A stretch of 17,674 nt of DNA from JBGLNJ01 sp964353405 (GCA_964353405.1 CAYGWJ010000397.1:1-17674); one strand, 5' to 3'; shown: positions 1 through 7,647, numbered from the stretch's first letter. Notes: generated by a model from the sequence alone, not told the origin. A program made the numbers and translations.

Positions 1-416
1 GCCACCTGACCGACCTCGACGGGCTGCGCGAAGGCATCGGTCTGCGCGCCTACGGCCAACAAGACCCGCTGGTCGCTTACCGTAAAGAGGCCTCTGAAAT
101 GTACGAGGGCTTGCTGGACAATGTGCGCGAGATTGTAGCGCGCGACATCTTCCGCGTACAGCTCCGACAGCCCACAGCTCCGCCGCCGCGTACAGCTCTG
201 CGCACCAATCTTTCGACGGGCGGGACTGGCCGTAAGCCGGTCAAGACCGCCGCTTCGCAAACCATCGGGCGTAACGACCCGTGCCCGTGCGGCAGCGGCA
301 AGAAATATAAACATTGTCATGGCAAGCTGGGCTCGCCCCTGCCAGGCGCTCCTGCTCCGCAGCCCGCAACGAGTCGGCCGGCTGCGCCCGGAGATCGCGG
401 CAAGCGACGCCGATAG
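1..416 (+). CDS. secA: SecA preprotein translocase ATPase, C-terminal end (5' truncated)
   Basis: This is the last 137 residues of SecA, the ATPase motor that pushes preproteins through SecYEG; the rest lies left of the window. The open frame begins at base 3. The first residues, HLTDLDGLREGIGLRAYGQQ, are the conserved helical scaffold segment of SecA, followed by DPLVAYRKEASEMYEGLL. A low-complexity Pro/Thr/Arg linker follows. Next comes the zinc-binding SEC-C motif, GRNDPCPCGSGKKYKHCHG, with three Cys and His ligands at about bases 280-320, which in other SecA proteins binds SecB or ribosomes. After the zinc motif there is a further Pro/Ala/Arg-rich tail of about 27 residues ending in GKRRR, longer than in many SecA proteins. 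Identification is firm; only the full length and start are unseen. Confidence 0.96.
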   Translation, partial: HLTDLDGLREGIGLRAYGQQDPLVAYRKEASEMYEGLLDNVREIVARDIFRVQLRQPTAPPPRTALRTNLSTGGTGRKPVKTAASQTIGRNDPCPCGSGKKYKHCHGKLGSPLPGAPAPQPATSRPAAPGDRGKRRR

Positions 417-440
417 AGGGCGGTTGAGCCTGATTCCTTT

Positions 441-466
441 ATCAAGTGGGATATGGTAAACTTGAT
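441..466. promoter_or_regulatory. Inverted repeat upstream of the winged-helix gene
   Basis: ATCAAGT (441-447) and ACTTGAT (460-466) form a perfect 7-bp inverted repeat with a 12-bp AT-rich spacer, in the 173-bp gap between secA and the winged-helix gene. Its spacing suits a dimeric regulator operator, for example autoregulation by the winged-helix protein starting at 590. That role is inference. No convincing -35/-10 pair or terminator was found in the gap. Confidence 0.3.
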
Positions 467-589
467 CTACTGGAATTCAGACACGTCCGACATCCATTCG
501 CTGGCCAATGACCCGGCGACATCTTTAGGCCACGGGTGATTTCGTCTCATGCGACGCTCTAGCCAGCGGAACGAGCGGAGGAATCTACA

Positions 590-961
590 ATGGCAAGCAA
601 TGACCTAGCCGCGCGACTCATGGGTGATATGGCCCCACAACTGCTCGAGTTCCTCAAGAACAAGGTCAATACGTTCGTCAAGTGGGACCTGGTGCGCTTT
701 TTCCACGAGAATCCCAACACGACCGACACGGCAGAAAATATCGCCCGCTATGCAGGACGCGACGTGGGCACTATCGAGGTCGAGATGGACGAATTGGTGG
801 GGGCAGGCGTGCTCCGCCGCCAGCGCATCGGCGACCTGACCGTGTATTCACTCATCGAGGATGCGGCGATGCGCTCATTGGTAGATCAGTTCATCCTGGC
901 TTGCGACGACCGCCAGTTCCGCGTCAAAGCCATCTATCATATCATCCGGGGTATGCGGTGA
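590..961 (+). CDS. Small winged-helix DNA-binding protein
   Basis: A 123-residue soluble protein with a predicted winged helix-turn-helix at about residues 44-92. The candidate HTH is TDTAENIARYAGRDVGTIEV (helix, turn, recognition helix), followed by MDELVGAGVLRRQRIGDLTV, which reads as the last helix and the beta wing typical of ArsR/MarR-like folds. The N-terminal 40 residues (LLEFLKNKVNTFVKWDLVRF) look helical and could mediate dimerisation. The ATG at 590 is supported by GGAGGA at 577-582, seven bases upstream. No metal-binding or ligand motif is recognisable. It lies 58 bp before the KaiC-like ATPase on the same strand and is probably co-transcribed with it, so it may be the transcriptional output or partner of that ATPase (inference). 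The exact family is not recognised. Confidence 0.8.
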   Translation: MASNDLAARLMGDMAPQLLEFLKNKVNTFVKWDLVRFFHENPNTTDTAENIARYAGRDVGTIEVEMDELVGAGVLRRQRIGDLTVYSLIEDAAMRSLVDQFILACDDRQFRVKAIYHIIRGMR

Positions 962-966
962 CCATC

Positions 967-1001
967 TTACCAATTACCAATTGGTAATTGATAATTGATA
1001 A
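967..1001. repeat. Heptamer-phased palindromic repeat before the KaiC-like gene
   Basis: Five contiguous 7-bp units: TTACCAA twice, then TTGGTAA, then TTGATAA twice. The orientation flips after the second unit. This creates a perfect 20-bp palindrome, CAATTACCAATTGGTAATTG, at 971-990. It fills most of the 58-bp gap between the winged-helix stop and the KaiC-like ribosome-binding site. It could fold as an RNA hairpin just upstream of the SD, or bind a protein. It resembles the heptanucleotide STRR repeats known from cyanobacteria in unit length only. Confidence 0.85.
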
Positions 1002-1019
1002 TTTGTGCGGAGGCACAAC

Positions 1020-1799
1020 ATGGATCGCGTTAGAACCGGCATCAAGGGACTGGACGAAATGGTCAACGGCGGCTTGTTGCCAGAAACCGCCAACCTGGTC
1101 GAAGGCGCGCCCGGCACCGGCAAATCTACCCTGGGGATGCAATTCATCTACAACGGGATCACCCAATTCAACGAGCCGGGCTTGATCATGTCGTTCGAAG
1201 AGTTTCCGCAGCAATACTATCACGATGCACAAGCCTTTGGCTGGAACTTTCGCCAACTGGAGCAGGCTGACAAGCTGCGTGTCATCATGACCAGTCCCGA
1301 AGTCGGCAAGGCCGACCTGGAGCGCGTCGGCGGGCGCATCGAAGCCTTGACACGCGAGATTGGCGCCAAGCGTATCCTGGTGGACAGCCTGTCGCACTTT
1401 GAGCGGCTAACCGACGACCCGGCGGAACTGAGGAGCATACTTTTCAGCTTTGTGAACTCGCTCAAGCGCGAAGGACTCACGAGCATCCTCACACGCGAAT
1501 CGCACACCTTTATCGGCGAAGGTGAAAGCTCGGAAGAAGACGCCGCATTCATCGTGGATTCCTACATCATGCTCCGTTATGTCGAAATCGAAAGCGCCAT
1601 CCGCAAGGCGCTGCTCGTGCTCAAGCTGCGCGGCAGCGATCACGCCAAGGACATCCGCCAGTTCGAAATCACTCCGACCGGTATCGAGGTCCGCAGCAAG
1701 TTTGAGGGCCGCGAGGGCATCATGAGCGGCAGCCCGCGCCGCATGGCCGATTCGTTCATCGAGGCTTTTGTTGCGCCAGGCAAAAAGCGCAAGTTGTAG
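1020..1799 (+). CDS. Single-domain KaiC/RAD55-like RecA-fold ATPase
   Basis: A 259-residue RecA-superfamily ATPase of the KaiC-like (RAD55) group. It opens with the signature RTGIKGLDEMVNGGLLP. The Walker A motif GAPGTGKST is at residues 29-37. SFEE at 58-61 carries the paired catalytic glutamates seen in KaiC. Walker B ILVDS is at 119-123. The C-terminal strand region LLVLKLRGSDHAKDIRQFEI is typical of KaiC-like proteins. There is one RecA domain, not the CI-CII tandem of clock KaiC, and no KaiC phosphosite pair. The ATG at 1020 is preferred because GGAGG (1009-1013) lies six bases before it; a GTG at 1005 would add five residues but overlaps this site. The basic tail GKKRKL ends 12 bp before the next gene. 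Proteins of this group act in signalling in archaea and many bacteria; its specific role here is unknown. Confidence 0.92.
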   Translation: MDRVRTGIKGLDEMVNGGLLPETANLVEGAPGTGKSTLGMQFIYNGITQFNEPGLIMSFEEFPQQYYHDAQAFGWNFRQLEQADKLRVIMTSPEVGKADLERVGGRIEALTREIGAKRILVDSLSHFERLTDDPAELRSILFSFVNSLKREGLTSILTRESHTFIGEGESSEEDAAFIVDSYIMLRYVEIESAIRKALLVLKLRGSDHAKDIRQFEITPTGIEVRSKFEGREGIMSGSPRRMADSFIEAFVAPGKKRKL

Positions 1800-1811
1800 G
1801 CCCGCGAGCCG

Positions 1812-2180
1812 ATGGTCAGCGACCCGTTTCACGCACGAGTGCCCATGAATATTCTTGATCGCATCCTCACTCTGCTGTCTTGGATTGGAGTCGTTGCCCT
1901 GCTGCTCGTGCTGTATCGCATCGCACATTTTTACGAGGTGACGTCCCGGCAGCCCACGCATTTCCGGCTGCTCATTCTCCCGATAGTGCTGTTGTTTCTG
2001 GGCGGGTTCTGTTATGCCATCGCTGGGGACGCTGCGCGGGGCGAGGCGGCCAGGAGCGGTCCCGGACTGGCGAGCAGCCCGGTGCGACTGGCTGGCGACA
2101 GCCTGCAACTGGCTGGCGGTATCGCGCTCATCGGCCTGGGCATGTTCCTGTTGCGTCTGATGACCGGAGGCCGCAGGTGA
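1812..2180 (+). CDS. Small 3-TM membrane protein (A)
   Basis: A 122-residue integral membrane protein of no recognised family. Three hydrophobic segments are visible: ILTLLSWIGVVALLLVLYRI, then LLILPIVLLFLGGFCYAIAG, and near the C-terminus LAGGIALIGLGMFLLRLM. A charged loop (FYEVTSRQPTHFR) follows TM1, and a Gly/Ser/Arg loop separates TM2 and TM3. The start is uncertain: ATG 1812 lies 12 bp after the KaiC-like stop, and ATG 1845 (MNILDRIL) would begin directly at TM1; neither has a strong SD. The TGA stop overlaps the GTG of the next gene, indicating translational coupling. The shared loop pattern with the next protein suggests the two are tandem paralogues that may form a heteromeric membrane unit (inference). 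Confidence 0.75.
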   Translation: MVSDPFHARVPMNILDRILTLLSWIGVVALLLVLYRIAHFYEVTSRQPTHFRLLILPIVLLFLGGFCYAIAGDAARGEAARSGPGLASSPVRLAGDSLQLAGGIALIGLGMFLLRLMTGGRR

Positions 2181-2515
2181 ATTTACTCATCACTCCTCTA
2201 GGCGTGATTGGATTGGTAGCAGTGGCCTACATGCTGTACATCTTTGCCAATCTGAGCCGACGGCTCGGTGCGGTCACCAAGATGCCGCCGTATTATCGCG
2301 GCTTTTACGTCGCCATTGGATTGCTGACGGTTTCAATCCTGGCCCGCGTGACCCTCAACAGCGTGGCACTTGCGCCGGAACTGTCCACCGGTATTGTGAG
2401 CGCACCGTTTTTCTCGCCGGTTGTCTATCAAATTCCGTTTGTCCTGGCCATGGTGATCAGCGTGGCCTTGGCTTGGCGCTACTGGAGCTGGCTGTTCAAG
2501 GAGAAGCTGTCGTGA
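2177..2515 (+). CDS. Small 3-TM membrane protein (B)
   Basis: A 112-residue membrane protein of no recognised family, starting at GTG 2177. GGAGG (2166-2170) lies six bases upstream, and the start overlaps the previous TGA. It has three predicted TM segments: LGVIGLVAVAYMLYIFANL, then GFYVAIGLLTVSILARVTL, then IPFVLAMVISVALAWRYWSW. The loop SRRLGAVTKMPPYYRG after TM1 matches the position and pattern (VTxxxPxxxR) of the corresponding loop in the preceding protein. It ends FKEKLS, and its TGA overlaps the GTG start of the GAF histidine kinase. The overlaps imply that the two membrane proteins and the kinase are made together. One possibility is that they anchor or inform the otherwise soluble kinase or ATPase; this is inference. 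Confidence 0.75.
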   Translation: MNLLITPLGVIGLVAVAYMLYIFANLSRRLGAVTKMPPYYRGFYVAIGLLTVSILARVTLNSVALAPELSTGIVSAPFFSPVVYQIPFVLAMVISVALAWRYWSWLFKEKLS

Positions 2516-5500
2516 GCAGGCGCAAGCTCCTGACAAGTCCCAGGGGCAAGCTCCTGACAAGTCCCAGGGACAAGCCCCTGGGAAATCCCAGGGGCAAGCG
2601 TACGGCGGACCGCAAGACCCGCCCTTTGCGTTCCGCTTCGCCTCCGCCGCGGCCTCGCCCCCCGGCCGTCTCGCCGCAAGTGCAATCCGCTACCCTCGCG
2701 CTCGACGCCGAGGGGCGCTGTGTGCAGATCAACTCCGAGGCCGAACATCCCCTGACCCTGCCGCAAGTTGTCCGGTCCGTCATTGCCGCCCTGGCCAGAG
2801 CGCCCGACCTGGACGAAGGTCTGCACCGGGCGCTGTTGTGCGTGTGCCAGGCGCTCGACGCGGACGGCGGCGCAATCGCACTGGTGGACGCAGAGCGCAA
2901 GAAGCTGGTCTTTCGAGCTGCTGTCGGCTGGCACGCTCCGCGTGACCCTGTCGACAGGAAACTTGTCGTGCGGGTCGGCCGGGGATTGATTGGACGCGCG
3001 GCCCTCGGTGACAGTGGACCACAGGCAATTGCATACGACTCTAGCCGCCATAAACGCTGCCTGTCGACGTGCGAGCTGGGCAGTGAACAAGTCAATGCCG
3101 TGGCGCTGGCGCCCCTCATCGGAGGCGATCCACCTCACGGCGTGTTGGCCGTCTTTCGCCGCGCGCTCAAGCCGTTCACTCTGGACGAATTGGAATTGCT
3201 GACCACGCTGGCTGACCTAACGAGCCTGACGGTCGAATGCGCGCGCCAGCGCGCGATCGAACGGGCGCACAGCCAAAAGCTCGATGTGCTCGCCCAAATG
3301 AGCCGGGCCTTTTCCACGGGCCTGGAATTGAACGTCGTCTTGCAGGTAGCGCTGGACGAGGCCATGCGCGTTGCAGGCTCCAGCCACGGAGCAATCTGTA
3401 CCATCAATCCCGATGTGGATTGCTTTGAGCAGCGCGTGCTGCGCGGCTACTCTCTTCGCGCGCAACGCAAGCTACAAGGTATCCAGATCAAGCTCACTCA
3501 GGGCATCAATGGCCGGGCCTACCACACCCAGCAGGTATGCATTGTAGACGATGTACTGAATGACCCCGACTATGTCCGGCTCGTCGAGAGTCCGCGCATG
3601 AGATCCGAGTTGGTCCTCCCCTTGGTACACGGCGGGCAAGTGGTGGGCACCATTGACTTGCAAAGCTCTCGCCTGGCTGCATTTGCGACGGTAGACTTGA
3701 CGCTGTTGCAGGCCGTGGCAGACCAAGCCGCCGTGGCCATTGAGAACGCTCGCTTGTACGAAGAGACGCTGCGCCGGGCCAATATGCTCGGCGCGCTCGA
3801 CGCCGTCGCCGCCACCGTCAGCCAATCACTGGACCTGGAAGTGACACTTCACGTGGCACTGGACAAGGCGCTGGAAGTGATCGGCGTGGAGGCCGGGGCC
3901 ATCTCGCTGGTGGACGAAGGGGCCGGCGAGCTGGTCATCCGCGCTCACCGGGGCTGGCGACACAAGCATATAGCCGAGGGCATCCGGGTCAAGCTGGGCA
4001 CGGGAATGTCTGGCCAGGTCATTGCCACCGGCATCCCCATCGTCACGGGCAGGGTCGAGGGCGACCCGCGTCTGGCTGTGCCCGCCTTTGAGCAAGAAGG
4101 CGTCCAGGCGATGGTGCTGGCGCCCATGCGCGCGCGTGGCAAGGCGGTGGGCGTGCTAAGCGCCATGAGCTACCGGCCGCACACCTTTGCGCCGCACGAC
4201 GTGTCACTCCTCACCGCGATTGCCGATCAAGTTGGCCTGGCGATTGACAACGCGCGCCTCTACGAAGCCGAGAGCCGCCGTAGCGCGCACCTAGCGCTCA
4301 TCAACAAAGTCGCCCGCCAGGCCACCTCTACGCTCGACCTGCCCGACTTGCTGCAGCGCACCGCCCACGCTATCCAAACGTCATTCGGCTACTTTAACGT
4401 GGCGTTGTATCTGCTGGACGCAGAGCGTAAAGAAGCCGTGTTGCGGGCGAATGCCGGCGGTCATCCGGTCGGCAAGTTGAAGGACTATCGCCAGCCCGTG
4501 GACGTGGGTATGATCGGCTATACCGCCACACACGGCCAGACATTGTTGGCGAACGATGTGGCGCTGGAGCCACATTACATGCGCCGCCTGCCGAACGAAG
4601 AAAACGTCGCCGCAGAGCTGTGCGTGCCGATTGTCCACAGCGGAAGTGTCCTCGGCGTGCTCGACGCTCAGCACGAGCAGTGCAACGCCTTTGGCCCGGA
4701 TGACGTGCGAGCGATGGAGACGCTCGCCGTGCAACTGGGTGTTGCCATCCAGAACGCCGAACTCTATGAAGAGACCCGCCAGCGCGTGGCGGAGCTGACC
4801 GCCTTGCAAGAGGTCAGCTTGGAAATCAGCTCGTCCCTGGACATCCGGAGTGTACTGGACAAGATCGCCAGGAACGCGCTCCAGTTGGTGCGCGCCGACG
4901 ACGTTCACATATTCTTGTACGACGCCGACAAGGACGAGTTTATTTTCGGGACGGCGCTGTGGAAGAACGGCAGCCGCCAGCCGGCCGTCACCCAACCGCG
5001 CCGCGATGGTCTGACGGCGCGGACGCTCCGCAGCGATGGGCCGATTGTCATCAACGACGCGCAGTCACATCCCCTGTATACCGCCGATCAGACCAAAGCG
5101 TGGGGTGTGGGGGCCATTGCCGGGTTTCCATTACGCCGCGCCAGTCGGCGGCCATTAGAACAGGATCGGCGGCTGGGTGTATTCAGCATCGCCTTCCTCA
5201 CGCCGCACAGTTTTACGGCCGAAGAGTTGCGCGTTCTGACACTGCTGGCGGACCAGGCTGCCAGCGCGATTGACAACGCGCAATTGTACGAAGAGACCCG
5301 CCGCCGGTTGGACGACCTGACCGCGCTGCACGAGGTGGGGCTGGCCGCCACCTCCACGCTTGAGCTGGCCGAAGTGGTGGCGCGGACCGTCAAGGCCTTG
5401 CGGCACAAATTGGGCTTTGAGCACCTGGGCCTGTTTCTCGTCAACAACACTGATGAGGCGCGGATGGCGACAGTAGACCTGTATGCCCACTCTGGCACGG

Positions 5501-7647
5501 AAGGCGACCTGGCGCGCAATTTGCGCGTTGGGCTGGGCCATGGCATCGTGGGAGCAGCGGCAGCCACCGGCCTGCCCGTGCGAGTGGGCGCCGTTAGCGC
5601 CGACCCACGTTATCTGCCGGGCATCCCGGACACCCAGTCCGAGATGGCCGTGCCGCTCAAAGCCGGCGAGCGCCTGGTCGGCGTGGTGGACGTGCAAAGC
5701 CCTCGCCCCAACGCTTTTTCCGAAGCAGACGAGCGCGTGCTGGTGACGGCGGGCAGTCAACTGGCTGTGATCATTGAGAACTCGCGCCTGTACGAGCTGG
5801 AGCGGCAACGCCGCCAGCAGCTCGAGGGCCTGCAAGTGACTGCCGCAGGCATCAACGCCGAGCTAGAGCTGGATACCCTGCTACGACTCGTCGTGGACGA
5901 GGCCGCGCGCACGTTTGATGCGCAGGCCTCTAGCCTGTTGATGTGGAATGATGACACTTGCGCCTGCGCGCAGTGCAGGTGTGGCGCGCTCGAGAGCGCG
6001 CACCAGGGCGCGTACCTGACCATCCGCGCCAGCCATGGCCTATCGCCTGAATATATCGAAAACCAACGCGTCCTCCGCTCACGCGTTGAGGATATGCAGT
6101 TGCGCAACCCGTATAGAACCTTGACGATTGAAGACCTGGCCCGCCAGCCACTCGGAGATCTGCCGCTCATCGAGCGCGAAGGGTTGTGCTCTGCGCTGGC
6201 GGTGCCGATGGTGATTGGAGGACAACTCGAAGGAACACTGGTCATCTACAGCAAAGCCGTCACCCGCAAGTTCACCTCGGAAGAGGTGGATCTGGCAGCC
6301 GTCTTTGCCAATCAGGCCGGGATCGCCATCAAAAACGCGCGCCTTTATGCAGAAACGCGCCGCCGGCTGGACGAAGTTGCGACCCTGTATTCCTTCGCAC
6401 AGAAGATGAGCACCAGCCTGGACATTAACGAGGTGCTGGAATCGAGCGTAGCTTCGCTCAAGCAAGTGCTGCACTGCCGCAGCGCCAACATCTGGCTGGC
6501 CGACCCGGCTAATCAGACGCTCAAAATTCACGTGGGAGCCGGGCTGCAAGACAAGTGGAAAAACGCCGCCAGGCTTCAATGGGGCGAAGGCATTGTCGGC
6601 CGGGTAGCCTCCACCGGCCAGCCGATCCGTGTGGCGGACACACACCAGATTGATTTTCACAACGAATTTCACAACGAATTTTTTGACCCGTCCGTTCGTT
6701 CGCTGCTGTGCGTGCCATTGATGGTTCGCGAGCGCGTCATCGGCGCGCTGGCCGTGGATCAGGACGTGCCACACGCTTTTACGCTCGACGACGAGCGGCT
6801 GCTCACCATCGCCGCGGCCCAGGCCGCTGTGGCGATTGAAAATGCGCGCCTGTACGAAGACCTCAAAGAGCGCGCCCTGAACCTGGAAAAGGCCTATGCT
6901 GAACTGCAGGAAATTGACCGACTGAAAGATGAGCTCGTCCAAAACGTGAGCCACGAGCTGCGCACGCCGCTCACCTTCGTCAAAGGCTACGTGGAGATGT
7001 TGCTCGATGGTGACATGGGCCAGATCAATGAGCGCCAGCGCGAGAGCCTGTCCATCGTGGCTGAAAAGACCGACACGACTGCCCGTCTCGTTTCGGACAT
7101 TATCTTCTTGCAGCAGATCGAGCACGAGTCGCTTCAACTGACCGAGCTGGACCTGGCGCAGGTCGTGCGGCGAGCTGTGCAAAGCAATCAAGCCGTGGCC
7201 GCTTCGCGGGCGGCGCGCACACCTGCACTGCGCGCAGGCGCGAGTGTCGCGCTCGCAGTGCGAAGCCATGTCGCGCCTGGCCTGCCCCCGGCGCGGGCCG
7301 ACCGGGACCGCATCAACCAGGTTCTGGATAACCTGATCGGCAACGCGATCAAGTTCAGTCCGCACGGGGGAACCATTACGGTGCAGCTTGAGGACATCGG
7401 CGCCATGCTGCAGGCCAGTGTATCCGACACCGGCATCGGCATCGCCGAAGACCAGGTCGGGCGGATTTTCGAGAGGTTCTACCAGGTGGACGGTTCAGCG
7501 ACACGCAAGTTCGGCGGAGCCGGGCTGGGATTGACCATCGTCAAACGCATCGTGGAAGCGCATGGCGGACGTATCTGGGTGAAAAGCCAGATAGGCCAGG
7601 GCAGCACGTTTTTCTTTACGTTGCCTAAAGCGGAGACGCCGCGGTGA
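2512..7647 (+). CDS. Soluble sensor histidine kinase with eight GAF domains
   Basis: A 1711-residue cytoplasmic histidine kinase with no TM segment or signal peptide. GTG 2512 is chosen because AAGGAG (2498-2503) lies eight bases upstream and the start overlaps the preceding TGA. A basic repetitive N-terminus (three KLLTSPRG-like octads, residues 5-28) and a Pro-rich stretch precede eight GAF domains at about 98-245, 265-425, 427-590, 597-753, 763-928, 937-1097, 1105-1278 and 1289-1450. Most are joined by the recurring signalling helix (I)(E/D)NARLYEE. The HisKA domain has the phospho-acceptor His1481 in SHELRTPL. The HATPase has the N box (Asn1607, Asn1611), the DTGIGI G1 box (Asp1639) and GGAGLGLTIVK. 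No receiver domain or response-regulator gene is nearby. GAF domains commonly bind cyclic nucleotides, tetrapyrroles or small gases; the ligands here cannot be read from sequence. Two copies of a 29-bp repeat interrupt GAF7 and the HisKA-HATPase linker. Confidence 0.95.
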   Translation: MSRRKLLTSPRGKLLTSPRDKPLGNPRGKRTADRKTRPLRSASPPPRPRPPAVSPQVQSATLALDAEGRCVQINSEAEHPLTLPQVVRSVIAALARAPDLDEGLHRALLCVCQALDADGGAIALVDAERKKLVFRAAVGWHAPRDPVDRKLVVRVGRGLIGRAALGDSGPQAIAYDSSRHKRCLSTCELGSEQVNAVALAPLIGGDPPHGVLAVFRRALKPFTLDELELLTTLADLTSLTVECARQRAIERAHSQKLDVLAQMSRAFSTGLELNVVLQVALDEAMRVAGSSHGAICTINPDVDCFEQRVLRGYSLRAQRKLQGIQIKLTQGINGRAYHTQQVCIVDDVLNDPDYVRLVESPRMRSELVLPLVHGGQVVGTIDLQSSRLAAFATVDLTLLQAVADQAAVAIENARLYEETLRRANMLGALDAVAATVSQSLDLEVTLHVALDKALEVIGVEAGAISLVDEGAGELVIRAHRGWRHKHIAEGIRVKLGTGMSGQVIATGIPIVTGRVEGDPRLAVPAFEQEGVQAMVLAPMRARGKAVGVLSAMSYRPHTFAPHDVSLLTAIADQVGLAIDNARLYEAESRRSAHLALINKVARQATSTLDLPDLLQRTAHAIQTSFGYFNVALYLLDAERKEAVLRANAGGHPVGKLKDYRQPVDVGMIGYTATHGQTLLANDVALEPHYMRRLPNEENVAAELCVPIVHSGSVLGVLDAQHEQCNAFGPDDVRAMETLAVQLGVAIQNAELYEETRQRVAELTALQEVSLEISSSLDIRSVLDKIARNALQLVRADDVHIFLYDADKDEFIFGTALWKNGSRQPAVTQPRRDGLTARTLRSDGPIVINDAQSHPLYTADQTKAWGVGAIAGFPLRRASRRPLEQDRRLGVFSIAFLTPHSFTAEELRVLTLLADQAASAIDNAQLYEETRRRLDDLTALHEVGLAATSTLELAEVVARTVKALRHKLGFEHLGLFLVNNTDEARMATVDLYAHSGTEGDLARNLRVGLGHGIVGAAAATGLPVRVGAVSADPRYLPGIPDTQSEMAVPLKAGERLVGVVDVQSPRPNAFSEADERVLVTAGSQLAVIIENSRLYELERQRRQQLEGLQVTAAGINAELELDTLLRLVVDEAARTFDAQASSLLMWNDDTCACAQCRCGALESAHQGAYLTIRASHGLSPEYIENQRVLRSRVEDMQLRNPYRTLTIEDLARQPLGDLPLIEREGLCSALAVPMVIGGQLEGTLVIYSKAVTRKFTSEEVDLAAVFANQAGIAIKNARLYAETRRRLDEVATLYSFAQKMSTSLDINEVLESSVASLKQVLHCRSANIWLADPANQTLKIHVGAGLQDKWKNAARLQWGEGIVGRVASTGQPIRVADTHQIDFHNEFHNEFFDPSVRSLLCVPLMVRERVIGALAVDQDVPHAFTLDDERLLTIAAAQAAVAIENARLYEDLKERALNLEKAYAELQEIDRLKDELVQNVSHELRTPLTFVKGYVEMLLDGDMGQINERQRESLSIVAEKTDTTARLVSDIIFLQQIEHESLQLTELDLAQVVRRAVQSNQAVAASRAARTPALRAGASVALAVRSHVAPGLPPARADRDRINQVLDNLIGNAIKFSPHGGTITVQLEDIGAMLQASVSDTGIGIAEDQVGRIFERFYQVDGSATRKFGGAGLGLTIVKRIVEAHGGRIWVKSQIGQGSTFFFTLPKAETPR
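2522..2593 (+). repeat. Three 24-bp tandem repeats in the kinase N-terminus
   Basis: Units at 2522-2545, 2546-2569 and 2570-2593 begin GCAAGCTCCTGACAAG. The first two are identical and the third has diverged. They encode octads of the KLLTSPRG type (residues 5-28 of the kinase). Within and just after the third unit, CCCCTGGG and CCCAGGGG flank AAAT, giving a perfect 8-bp hairpin. The repeats lie within the first 30 codons and could influence translation of the long mRNA. Confidence 0.9.
5955..5983 (+). repeat. 29-bp palindromic interspersed element, copy A (in GAF7)
   Basis: Begins CACTTGCGCCTGCGCGCAGT and ends GCAGGTGTG. It is identical over 29 bp to copy C at 10280-10308 and is found reversed, with one mismatch, at 7218-7246. 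The ends pair (CACTTGCGC with GTGCAGGTG, allowing G-T wobble) to form an imperfect hairpin. Here it is translated as a Cys-rich peptide, CACAQCRC (kinase residues 1150-1157). An 8-bp inverted repeat GCGCGCTC-GA-GAGCGCGC follows directly at about 5984-6001. Confidence 0.9.
6658..6681 (+). repeat. 12-bp tandem duplication in GAF8
   Basis: CACAACGAATTT occurs twice in tandem (6658-6669, 6670-6681), giving HNEFHNEF at kinase residues 1383-1390, in a variable loop of GAF8. The duplication keeps the frame. A similar string, AACAACGAATTT, appears just beyond the kinase stop at about 7668-7679. Confidence 0.9.
7218..7246 (-). repeat. 29-bp palindromic interspersed element, copy B (HisKA-HATPase linker)
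   Basis: The reverse complement of copies A and C with one mismatch (CACTCG in place of CACTTG at one end). It is translated here as TPALRAGAS. Short outer arms GCTTCGC (7201-7207) and GCGAAGC (7260-7266) bracket a 66-bp, 22-codon segment that would be a frame-neutral insertion. It lies where histidine kinases have a variable linker before the conserved PGLPPxRADRDRxxQVL block, so the kinase fold should be preserved. Confidence 0.88.

Noticed and set aside
1880..2176. Upstream extension of the second membrane protein
   Set aside because: It is the out-of-frame shadow of the first membrane protein; the hydrophobic protein and the SD point to GTG 2177.
2473..2511. TTG 2473 as kinase start
   Set aside because: It adds 13 residues overlapping the previous membrane protein; GTG 2512 has AAGGAG at proper spacing.
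6079..7365. 428-residue open frame on the minus strand
   Set aside because: A shadow of the GAF8-HisKA part of the kinase; no recognisable domain.
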